A stretch of DNA of 64,000 nt, from contig NZ_UTBZ01000001.1 of the NCBI RefSeq assembly GCF_900580865.1, forward strand, positions 604,716-668,715, written 5' to 3'. The notes under the pieces were generated by a model that worked only from the letters and a program-made list of their open reading frames with translations, was not told the DNA's origin and made no database searches. The stretch comes from Pseudomonas viridiflava. Its GTDB lineage: Bacteria > Pseudomonadota > Gammaproteobacteria > Pseudomonadales > Pseudomonadaceae. Positions 28,289-35,718 of this stretch are shown one piece after another. Every line of letters starts with the position of its first letter. The first letter of the stretch is position 1. A program made the position numbers and the translations under genes.

Positions 28289-29017
28289 TTAGAAGCGCGC
28301 TTTGGGCGTCGCCACCGGAATCGGATGGCTACCGTCTAGCGGCAGGAAACGTCCCTGATCCGCGTCGTAAGCTTTGATTTCGCTGGTTTCGATGTCGTAG
28401 ACCCAGCCATGGATGAACAAATGACCGTTCGCCATGCGCGAGGCTACCGAAGGATGGGTACGCAAGTGCTGCAATTGGGCGATGACGTTTTCCTCGGTGA
28501 GGATCGGCATGCTTTCTTTTTCGTCGGCGCAGTTACAGTTTTCATGCACCATGGTTTTCGCGACTTCAGCGTGGCGCAGCCAGGCTTTGACCGTCGGCAT
28601 TTTTTCCAGACTGTCCGGATTGAGCACCGCACGCATGGCGCCGCAATCGGAGTGGCCGCAGATAATGATGTGCTGCACACCGAGCGCCAGTACCGCGTAT
28701 TCGATTGCAGTGGAAACGCCGCCGTTCATTTGCCCGTAAGGCGGCACGACGTTGCCGACGTTACGGGTCACGAACAGATCGCCGGGCGAGCTGTGGGTAA
28801 TCAGCTCGGGGACGATGCGCGAGTCGGCGCAGGTGATGAACATCGCTTTTGGCGCCTGGGCCGTGGCGAGTTTCTTGAAGAGCTCTTCCTGCTGTGGGAA
28901 GACCTCATGATGAAAATGCAAAAAGCCGTCTACGATCTGTCGCAGCGCTGCATCGGCGGATTCCGCTTCAGGGGTTTGCGCCGACGCAGCCAACGGCTGT
29001 TTATCCTTGTCACTCAT
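28289..29017 (-). CDS. Beta-class carbonic anhydrase
   Basis: 242 residues. Zinc ligands and partner residues are visible: Cys63, Asp65 and Arg67 in TCADSRIVPE, His122 and Cys125 in CGHSDCGAM. Interconverts carbon dioxide and bicarbonate in the cytoplasm. The closest remembered relative is psCA1 (PA0102) of P. aeruginosa. Probably cotranscribed with the SulP gene downstream. The 238-base gap on its upstream side (29018-29255) shows no gene. Confidence 0.94.
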   Translation of the reverse strand: MSDKDKQPLAASAQTPEAESADAALRQIVDGFLHFHHEVFPQQEELFKKLATAQAPKAMFITCADSRIVPELITHSSPGDLFVTRNVGNVVPPYGQMNGGVSTAIEYAVLALGVQHIIICGHSDCGAMRAVLNPDSLEKMPTVKAWLRHAEVAKTMVHENCNCADEKESMPILTEENVIAQLQHLRTHPSVASRMANGHLFIHGWVYDIETSEIKAYDADQGRFLPLDGSHPIPVATPKARF

Positions 29018-29255
29018 GATTCATCCTCTTTGGCGGATTAGGGGAGTCATTCCCATGTATTCCGGTATGAAGCCAGTGGCTGTTTAAAACATCCGGGTCA
29101 TCCCGACCCGTCAGTCACTCGATGAACAAGGTAGCCGCCGAAACTTAACTCAAACTGAATCAAACGCTCTAGAACGTGTGTTCCAGGTCACAAAAAACGT
29201 GACTGGGTGATTTCGGCGGAAGGATTCCAACCCCTCAACCATAAGCCAATTGTCG

Positions 29256-30314
29256 CTAAATCAAAGACATCTGGCGACCCGGCGGACAGAAGGCTGTGCA
29301 ATCGAGGTTGTAGCCTTCGCGATGATTCATGCCAAGACGCTTGATGGCTTTGGCGAAACGCTGCGCGAGCAGGTCGGCAAACGGCCCTTCGCCGCGCATG
29401 CGTGCGCCAAAACGGCTGTCGTAGAGCTCGCCACCACGGCTCTGGCGGATCAAGCTCAGCACATGCGCGGCGCGTTGCGGATAGTGCGCGGCCAGCCATT
29501 CCTCGAACAACGGCGCCACCTCCAGCGGCAGGCGCAGCATCATGTACGCCGCGCTTTGCGCACCGGCCGCGTGGGCTTCAGTGAGCAGACTCTCGATTTC
29601 GCTGTCGTTGATCATCGGAATCATTGGCGAACACAGCACGCCGACCGGAATGCCTGCTTCGCGCATGACCCGAATGGCGCGCAATCGCGCTTTAGGTGCA
29701 GCGGCGCGCGGTTCGAGGATGCGTTTGAGTTCGTCATCGAGCGTGGTCAGGCTGATCATCACCGCCACCAACCGTTGCTGCGCCAGCTCGGTCAACAGAT
29801 CCAGATCGCGAAGAATCAGCGAACCCTTGGTGACGATGGTCACCGGGTGCCGATAGCGCAGCAGCACTTCGAGGGTCTGGCGGGTGATTTTGTGTTCACG
29901 CTCGATTGGCTGATACGGATCGGTATTGGAGCCCAGATTGATCGGCGCACATTGATAGCCTTTTTTCCCGAGCTGTTCTTCCAGCACTTGCGCGGCGTTG
30001 GTCTTGGCGATCAGCTTCGTTTCGAAATCCAGCCCCGGCGACATGTCCCAATAGGCGTGGCTGGGCCGCGCGTAACAATAGATGCAGCCATGTTCGCAGC
30101 CGCGATAAGGATTGATCGAGCGGTCAAAGGGCAGATCCGGAGAGGTGTTGCGAGTGATGATGGTTTTTGCGGTTTCGATCATCACCTCGGTGCCTTGGGT
30201 CATTGGCACTTCCTGATACCAGCCGTCATCCTCGGCCACCGAACGGTTCGGCGCAAAACGGTTGTGCGGGTTGCTGGCGGTGCCGCGACCACGGGGCGGA
30301 AGAGGATTGATCAT
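29256..30314 (-). CDS. PA0069-family radical SAM protein (spore photoproduct lyase-like)
   Basis: 352 residues. The iron-sulfur site is RGCEHGCIYCYARPSH with Cys73, Cys77 and Cys80 in CX3CX2C spacing, followed by a TIM-barrel with ITIVTKGSL-type strands and GVLCSPMIPMIND. It resembles the Rv2578c/SplB-like branch of radical SAM enzymes. The reaction is not established. A strong LexA box begins 17 bases before the ATG, and the P. aeruginosa counterpart is reported in the LexA regulon, so a DNA damage role is likely. Confidence 0.88.
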   Translation of the reverse strand: MINPLPPRGRGTASNPHNRFAPNRSVAEDDGWYQEVPMTQGTEVMIETAKTIITRNTSPDLPFDRSINPYRGCEHGCIYCYARPSHAYWDMSPGLDFETKLIAKTNAAQVLEEQLGKKGYQCAPINLGSNTDPYQPIEREHKITRQTLEVLLRYRHPVTIVTKGSLILRDLDLLTELAQQRLVAVMISLTTLDDELKRILEPRAAAPKARLRAIRVMREAGIPVGVLCSPMIPMINDSEIESLLTEAHAAGAQSAAYMMLRLPLEVAPLFEEWLAAHYPQRAAHVLSLIRQSRGGELYDSRFGARMRGEGPFADLLAQRFAKAIKRLGMNHREGYNLDCTAFCPPGRQMSLI

Positions 30315-30330
30315 TGGGTTGGCTCCTGAT

Positions 30331-30346
30331 CTGTATATTCATACAG
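30331..30346 (-). promoter_or_regulatory. LexA (SOS) box of the radical SAM gene
   Basis: CTGTATATTCATACAG matches CTG-N10-CAG with the preferred TATA core, and extends to TA on one flank. It lies 17-32 bases upstream of the start codon, where LexA would block transcription. Confidence 0.85.
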
Positions 30347-30539
30347 TACCTGAGCAGGGCCGTCGCGATCCAGTACCGTTCAGCGATGGGATAATTTCTG
30401 AGTGACAAAGATAATATATATGTACCGGTGAAGTACAACCCGAGATACATATGTTCCGTTGTCGCGCCAAGTTATCGAATATAGTCTTTGGCACTTCCCG
30501 GGACTGTTGTCCGATAATCAGCTTAAAAGGATTTAATTA

Positions 30540-30842
30540 ATGTCTTATCTCAATCAACGTGGCGTGTTTATGCAAATGATGCTGCCAAATGCTTCTGAAC
30601 CCAACACCATTGTTTCAATGCAACTGGCGCGCAAGGAACTGGGCTGGAACGCCGAGCAAGAGCTGTCCACCGAGACTCTGGTCGATTCGATCTATGTAGT
30701 GGCGGTTTCCAGCGACCTTGGCAAGTCCTTTACCATTCGTACCAACAAGAAAGATGTCGACGGCGATGGCGATATTGATAACGATGACAAGGCAAAGTTG
30801 ATTGCACTGGCCAAGGCCTATGTAAGTATCGTCAATCCGTAA
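30540..30842 (+). CDS. Small orphan protein with one EF-hand/dockerin-type calcium loop
   Basis: 100 residues, no signal peptide, no family recognised. The striking part is residues 72-83, DVDGDGDIDNDD, a complete 12-residue EF-hand loop with Asp at positions 1, 3, 5, 7, 9 and 12 and Ile at 8, followed by the short helix KAKLIALAKAYV. The N-terminal half (MSYLNQRGVFMQMML, LVDSIYVVAVSSD) looks like a small alpha/beta unit. The gene and its flanks are more AT-rich than the surroundings, and it stands alone between the LexA-controlled gene and the gluconate dehydrogenase operon. AAAAGG 9 bases before the ATG is a fair ribosome site. A terminator follows. Confidence 0.7.
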   Translation: MSYLNQRGVFMQMMLPNASEPNTIVSMQLARKELGWNAEQELSTETLVDSIYVVAVSSDLGKSFTIRTNKKDVDGDGDIDNDDKAKLIALAKAYVSIVNP

Positions 30843-30875
30843 AATTGAAGTTTGTTGCTATATATATGCACATTA

Positions 30876-30907
30876 AAACCCTGCATGAATGATTCATGCA
30901 GGGTTTC
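30876..30907. terminator. Bidirectional intrinsic terminator
   Basis: Perfect stem CCCTGCATGAAT / ATTCATGCAGGG with A run on the left and T runs on the right, lying between convergent genes; it can end both the orphan gene and the gluconate dehydrogenase operon. Confidence 0.9.
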
Positions 30908-30912
30908 TGTTT

Positions 30913-32220
30913 TTAATGATGTTCGGTTACTTGGCCAAGATCATCAGTGGATGTTGTTTTCATATCGTCGCTGCGTAAGCCCGCAACCTCCTTGGCGCTG
31001 ACCGGCGCACCTTTGTTGCCCCAACTGCCACGGATGAAACTCACGACGTCCGCCACTTCCTGATCCGACAGGCGCCAGGCGAAACCCGGCATGGTGAAGG
31101 TCGACGGCGCGGTGTGTGTCGCAGGCAGCGTACCGCCCTTGAGCACGATGTGGATCAACGAAGTCGGGTCTTCCGATTGCAGCACCGGATTGCCCGCCAG
31201 TGCCGGGAAGACCCGGGTGTAACCGTGGCCGTCGGTGCGGTGGCAGGCCGCGCAGTTGTCGATGTACACCGACGCGCCGCGTTGACTGTCGTCACCGTTC
31301 CACAGGGCTTTGGCGGCTTTCTCATCGTACTGATGCGGTTGATCGTTCGGATCACTGGCCGGCAACGACTTGAGGTAGCGGGCAATCGCCGTCAGGTCGG
31401 CATTGGTCATGTATTGCATGCTGTGGGTGACCACATCGCTCATGCCGCCGAACACCGCGCTGCGATCGCTACGCCCGGTCTTGAGGAACTGCACCAGTTG
31501 CTCCTCGCTCCAACTGCCCAGACCGTCCTTGTGATCACCGCGCAGGCTTTTGGCGATCCAGCCTTCCAGCGGCGCACTGCCGGCGAGGAAGTTTTTGCCG
31601 TCAGCGGCGCTCAGGGATTTTTCCTGCATGGTCAGCGCACGTGGCGTATGGCACGCGCCGCAATGGCCAAGGCCTTCGACCAGATACGCGCCACGATCGA
31701 TCACCGGGTCGGTACTCGTCGATTTGTAATCCTCGACCTTCGGCGCAAACATCCAGCGCCAGCCCATCAGCGGCCAGCGCATGCTGAGTGGCCACGGAAT
31801 ATCGCTGGCCTTGTTCTCTTGCGCCACCGGTTCGACGCCGTGCAGGAAGTACGCGTACAGCGCTTGCATGTCGGTTTCGCTGACACGGGCGTAGGACGGA
31901 TACGGCATCGCCGGGTACAACGTACTGCCGTTTTTGGCGACGCCATGGCGCACGGCCTGATCGAAATCCTCGAAGCTGTAATCACCGACGCCGGTTTTAT
32001 CCGGGGTGATGTTGGTCGAGTAAATCGTGCCGATCGGGGTTTCCATCGGCAGGCCACCGGCGAATGGCTTGCCGCCCTTGGCGGTGTGGCAGGCTACGCA
32101 GTCACCGGCGCGGGCGAGGTATTCGCCTTGTTTGATCAAAGCTTGATCAACGTCGGCCGCATGGATCGAGGCACTGCCGAGCAGCGCCAAAGTCGCGATA
32201 ACGAAATTCTTCATGGTCAT
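30913..32220 (-). CDS. Gluconate 2-dehydrogenase, triheme cytochrome c subunit
   Basis: 435 residues with a signal peptide (residues 1-22) and three heme sites, CVACH 41-45, CGACH 187-191 and CAACH 323-327. Three-heme cytochromes of this length are the membrane-attached electron-transfer subunit of FAD gluconate dehydrogenase and related sugar-acid dehydrogenases; electrons go from the flavoprotein to ubiquinone. Six bases separate it from the flavoprotein gene. A homologous alcohol or sorbitol dehydrogenase is the alternative. Confidence 0.9.
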   Translation of the reverse strand: MTMKNFVIATLALLGSASIHAADVDQALIKQGEYLARAGDCVACHTAKGGKPFAGGLPMETPIGTIYSTNITPDKTGVGDYSFEDFDQAVRHGVAKNGSTLYPAMPYPSYARVSETDMQALYAYFLHGVEPVAQENKASDIPWPLSMRWPLMGWRWMFAPKVEDYKSTSTDPVIDRGAYLVEGLGHCGACHTPRALTMQEKSLSAADGKNFLAGSAPLEGWIAKSLRGDHKDGLGSWSEEQLVQFLKTGRSDRSAVFGGMSDVVTHSMQYMTNADLTAIARYLKSLPASDPNDQPHQYDEKAAKALWNGDDSQRGASVYIDNCAACHRTDGHGYTRVFPALAGNPVLQSEDPTSLIHIVLKGGTLPATHTAPSTFTMPGFAWRLSDQEVADVVSFIRGSWGNKGAPVSAKEVAGLRSDDMKTTSTDDLGQVTEHH

Positions 32221-32226
32221 CGCTCC

Positions 32227-34011
32227 TTAAGCCTGCACCAGCGGGCCGGGGTTTTTCAGGTATTGCTCGCGGATCGCCTTCGCCGACCAATAGGTCAGTG
32301 CCGCAACCAGGCCGGTCGGGTTGTAGCCCAGGCCTTGCGGAAATGCCGAAGCACCCGGAACGAAAACGTTATGCACGTCCCAGCTCTGCAGGTAGCGGTT
32401 CAACGCGCTCTTCTTCGGATCGGTGCCCATGATCGCGCCACCGTTGAGGTGCGTGGTCTGGTAAGACGCGGTGTTGAAGTGGTCACCGACTTTCTTGCCG
32501 ATCACTGCAATCGCTTTCGGCCCCATCGCTTCGGCGACCTTGCCCATTTTCTCGACCATGAAGCGGTTCATCTTGATGTCGTTTTCCTGCCAGTCGAAGG
32601 TCATGCGCAGCAGCGGCAAGCCGTAGGCATCGCGGTACACCGGATCGAGATCGAGGTAGTTGCCCCGGTAGGACTGATGCGCGCCGTGGGCGTCCATCGA
32701 CACCTGGTGGGTGTAGTAATCGGCGGTCGCACGTTTCCAGGCACTGCCCCACGCAGGTGTGCCCGGCGGGTTCGAAGTGCCGGCAATCGGCCGGCTGCCA
32801 GCCTGGTTGACCCACATCGGCGAGCCGCCGACGAAGCCGTGCGGGCCGTGGTCGAAGTTGTCGGCGTTGAAGTCGTCCAGCGCCACGCCGTTGCCGCCGG
32901 CGCCGATGAAGTTGTTGGTGTGGGTGTCCTTGTCGAAGAACGCCTTGATGGTCGCCATGTTCTGGTAGGCGAAGTTACGCCCGACCACGCCTTCGCCGCT
33001 GATCGGGTCGTACGGCTTGCCGATTCCCGAGAGCAGCATCAGACGCACGTTGTGCAACTGGAAGGCGCCGAGGATCACCAGATCCGCCGGTTGCTCGATC
33101 TCGCGACCCTGACCGTCGATGTAGGTCACGCCGGTAGCTTTGGATTTCGTGCTGTCGAGGTTGACCCGCAGCACGTGCGAGTTAGGCCGCAGCTCGAAAT
33201 TCGGCAACGGTTTCAGCGCGGGCAGAATGTTCACGTTTGGCGAAGCCTTGGAGTACATGTAGCACACGTAACCACTGCAGAAACCGCAGAAGTTGCACGG
33301 GCCCATTTGCGCGCCGTAAGGGTTGGTGTACGGCCCTGACGTATTCGCGGACGGCAGGTTGTAGGGTTTGTAACCGACTTCCGTAGCCGCTTTGCCGAAC
33401 AGTTGTGCGGACACCGTATTCTTCTGTGCTTCCAGCGGGAACGGGTTGGAACGATCCGGCGCGTATGGGTTGCCGCCCTTGCCCTGACCGACCAGTTGGC
33501 CTTTCACGGTCCAGGCCTGGCCGGAGGTGCCGAAGACTTTCTCGGCGAAATCGAAGAACGGTTCCAGTTCTTCGTAGCTGACGCCGAAGTCCTGGATGGT
33601 CATGTCTTTGGGGATAAAGCTTTTGCCGTAGCGCTCTTCGTAGTGGCTGCGCATGCGCAACTCGATCGGGTCGACGCGGAAGTGTACGCCCGACCAATGC
33701 AGGCCGGCGCCGCCAACACCATTGCCTGGCAGGAACGCGCCCAACTGGCGGTTCGGCAGGGCGATGTCGTTGACGCTATGGCGAATGGTGACGGTCTCTT
33801 TGGAGATGTCCTGAAAGAGTTTTTTGCGCACGCTGTAGGTGAGTTCGTCGATCACCTGTGGATAGTTGCCGTCGGGGTAGGTGTCCTGCATAGGGCCGCG
33901 CTCAAGCGCCAGCACGTTGAGGCCCGCTTCGGTCAGCTCTTTGGCCATGATCGCGCCGGTCCAGCCGAAACCGACGATCACTGCGTCAACCTTCTTCATT
34001 ACCGTTGCCAT
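32227..34011 (-). CDS. Gluconate 2-dehydrogenase, FAD flavoprotein (GMC family)
   Basis: 594 residues from MATVMKK (ATG 34011). Rossmann motif VIVGFGWTGAIMAKELTEAG (about 11-30), and the GMC C-terminal segment around NVFVPGASAFPQGLGYNPTG with the catalytic His region. A cysteine-rich stretch MGPCNFCGFCSGYVCY near residue 240 is typical of gluconate dehydrogenase flavoproteins. Oxidises D-gluconate to 2-ketogluconate in the periplasm, exported with the TAT-targeted small subunit. Confidence 0.93.
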   Translation of the reverse strand: MATVMKKVDAVIVGFGWTGAIMAKELTEAGLNVLALERGPMQDTYPDGNYPQVIDELTYSVRKKLFQDISKETVTIRHSVNDIALPNRQLGAFLPGNGVGGAGLHWSGVHFRVDPIELRMRSHYEERYGKSFIPKDMTIQDFGVSYEELEPFFDFAEKVFGTSGQAWTVKGQLVGQGKGGNPYAPDRSNPFPLEAQKNTVSAQLFGKAATEVGYKPYNLPSANTSGPYTNPYGAQMGPCNFCGFCSGYVCYMYSKASPNVNILPALKPLPNFELRPNSHVLRVNLDSTKSKATGVTYIDGQGREIEQPADLVILGAFQLHNVRLMLLSGIGKPYDPISGEGVVGRNFAYQNMATIKAFFDKDTHTNNFIGAGGNGVALDDFNADNFDHGPHGFVGGSPMWVNQAGSRPIAGTSNPPGTPAWGSAWKRATADYYTHQVSMDAHGAHQSYRGNYLDLDPVYRDAYGLPLLRMTFDWQENDIKMNRFMVEKMGKVAEAMGPKAIAVIGKKVGDHFNTASYQTTHLNGGAIMGTDPKKSALNRYLQSWDVHNVFVPGASAFPQGLGYNPTGLVAALTYWSAKAIREQYLKNPGPLVQA

Positions 34012-34013
34012 GC

Positions 34014-34760
34014 TTACGCCCTCTCGCCGCGAATCGAAACTGCCGGGAAGGGGTATTGCTCGTTGCGTTCCACCCAATCCATGAAATCGGCGCGGGCGCC
34101 GGGGAAGCCGATCATGGTCCAGCCGACCATGCCTTTGTTGCCGCCGTGGATCGGGTCGCAGAAGAACCCTTCCTTGGTGTTTTGCAGCAGCAGATTGAAG
34201 AAAATCTTCGCTGGAACGGCGTCGAACTGCGGTTTGCCGGCTTCGAGTTGCTTGAGCAAATCGTCTCGGGTAGCGCTGTCTTGCTCAGCAAATACTTTAC
34301 CGTTGAGGGATTTTGCCCACTGATCCGTGGCGGCGATGCCGAGGCGATAGATCTCTTTGGGCACCAGTTTGCTCTGCCAACCCATTTCCGGCGCGGCGTC
34401 GGCATTGAACGGGCCTTGCATGTACCAAAGGGCACCGGCGGCGTAGGGCGTGTTCATCTGCCGGTCGATGTATTCCGGCACACCGGCTTCGAGCGCACCC
34501 GGGCCTTGGGCATCGCTGGGGATCAACTGCGCGACGGCGGCATTGATGAACGCCCATTCTTCGGCGGTGAAATAGTTCGGCTGGTAAACGCTGGCGTCAG
34601 CACGAACCGGTTGTGGCGCGGGTGCAGCCGGTGCCGCTTCAGGCGCTGCCTGCAGGACGCTGCTACCCAGACCGGTGCCGGCCAGGGTGACCACTGGAAT
34701 CAGGGTCAGGGATTTGCGCAAAAACTCACGCCGCGGGTTGTCTCGATCTGCATCAGACAT
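34014..34760 (-). CDS. Gluconate 2-dehydrogenase subunit 3 (TAT-targeted)
   Basis: 248 residues from ATG 34760 (AGGTG 8 bases upstream). The twin-arginine signal PRREFLRKSLTLIPVVTLAG occupies residues 9-28 or so; the rest has FFTAEEWAFINAA-like and YIDRQMNTPYA segments of the subunit 3 family (first written here as YFTAEEWAFIN). It carries the flavoprotein across the membrane folded. First gene of the three-gene operon; CCGGTT operators lie 150-175 bases upstream. Confidence 0.92.
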   Translation of the reverse strand: MSDADRDNPRREFLRKSLTLIPVVTLAGTGLGSSVLQAAPEAAPAAPAPQPVRADASVYQPNYFTAEEWAFINAAVAQLIPSDAQGPGALEAGVPEYIDRQMNTPYAAGALWYMQGPFNADAAPEMGWQSKLVPKEIYRLGIAATDQWAKSLNGKVFAEQDSATRDDLLKQLEAGKPQFDAVPAKIFFNLLLQNTKEGFFCDPIHGGNKGMVGWTMIGFPGARADFMDWVERNEQYPFPAVSIRGERA

Positions 34761-35064
34761 GGGGGTGCACCTCATCAGGCATTGGGGGACAGCCGTTTCT
34801 GCGAACGGCTTGAGGATTTTTCGTCGAGACGGATCCGGTCTGACCCGGAAAAAGGGGACGCGTCTGCAACATGATGTGACAAATGGTAGCAGGCTAAGCT
34901 TCCGGATGAACCGGTTCAGCGGAAAAAAGACCGGTTTTCTTGACTGCATTGATGGAAGCCGTGCGGATTCACGTTTCTTTGACAGGCGCCTCACAGCGCT
35001 TTGACCGCGCAACGCCGAAGCTGCGTGTCCTCTCATCGATGAATCCCGACACGGTCACCCCAGC
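34761..35064. other. Divergent intergenic region upstream of the gluconate dehydrogenase operon
   Basis: 304 bases with no credible gene. It holds a pair of CCGGTT-centred sites (separate entry) and presumably the promoters for the leftward dehydrogenase operon and the rightward phosphatase gene. Confidence 0.6.
34907..34938. promoter_or_regulatory. Candidate PtxS-type operators (two CCGGTT sites 20 bp apart)
   Basis: TGAACCGGTTCA (34907-34918) is a perfect 12-bp palindrome. A second, weaker site AAGACCGGTTTT is centred exactly 20 bp further on. Both share AACCGGTT or ACCGGTT with the reported PtxS operator TGAAACCGGTTTCA, which controls gad and ketogluconate genes in P. putida. LacI-family binding with 2-ketogluconate as signal is the inference. 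Confidence 0.5.
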
Positions 35065-35709
35065 ATGTCCCGAGTGCGTTTTTTTCCTGCTTTGTGTTTA
35101 GCGTTTTTTGCGCTGTTGCCCTGGATCCCGGCCGAGGCGGAGACGGCAACGACGGTTCGCCCGACTGAGTGGGCGCAACCGGTCGAAGTGCAATACAACC
35201 TGTTCCAGATGTCACCGGCGCTCTATCGCAGTGCCTTGCCGGATGACGGCGCGGTGCCGTTGCTGAAAAGTCTCAAGGTCGCCACGGTGATCAACTTTCT
35301 GCCGGAAGCGGACAGCAACTGGTTGTCCGACCCCGGGATCCATCAGGTGCAACTGCCCTATCGCACCAATCACGTTGACGACGCCGACGTGCTCAAGGCT
35401 CTGCGGGCTATTCAGGCTGCCGAAGCCATCGGCCCGGTATTGATGCATTGCAAACACGGCTCCGACCGCACAGGTCTGATGGCGGCGATGTATCGCGTGG
35501 TGGTGCAGGGCTGGAGCAAAGAAGACGCCTTGAGCGAGATGACCCAGGGTGGTTTTGGTGAAAGCGGACACTTTCGCGACAGCGTGCGCTACGTGATGCA
35601 GGCCGATGTCGACAAGCTGCGCACGGCACTGGCCAATGGTGATTGCAGCACCAGCGCGTTTGCCACCTGCTCGATGAAGAGCTGGTTTCAATCGTCCGGC
35701 GTCGAATAA
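35065..35709 (+). CDS. Exported dual-specificity/tyrosine phosphatase-like protein
   Basis: 214 residues with a signal peptide (residues 1-26, ending PAEAE). The catalytic loop is LMHCKHGSDRTG (C-X5-R), with a general-acid Asp candidate in LPYRTNHVDDADV. This belongs to the bacterial cysteine phosphatase group related to plant/fungal DSPs (Siw14-like). Acting in the periplasm, its substrate is unknown; an inositol phosphate or phosphotyrosine ester are options. Ends 9 bases before the convergent M3 peptidase gene. Confidence 0.82.
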   Translation: MSRVRFFPALCLAFFALLPWIPAEAETATTVRPTEWAQPVEVQYNLFQMSPALYRSALPDDGAVPLLKSLKVATVINFLPEADSNWLSDPGIHQVQLPYRTNHVDDADVLKALRAIQAAEAIGPVLMHCKHGSDRTGLMAAMYRVVVQGWSKEDALSEMTQGGFGESGHFRDSVRYVMQADVDKLRTALANGDCSTSAFATCSMKSWFQSSGVE

Positions 35710-35718
35710 TCCGGCGTT

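Noticed and set aside
31114..33339. 741-codon open frame on the plus strand
   Set aside because: Antisense to the gluconate dehydrogenase cytochrome and flavoprotein genes; it is a by-product of high GC at third positions and shows no family features or ribosome site.
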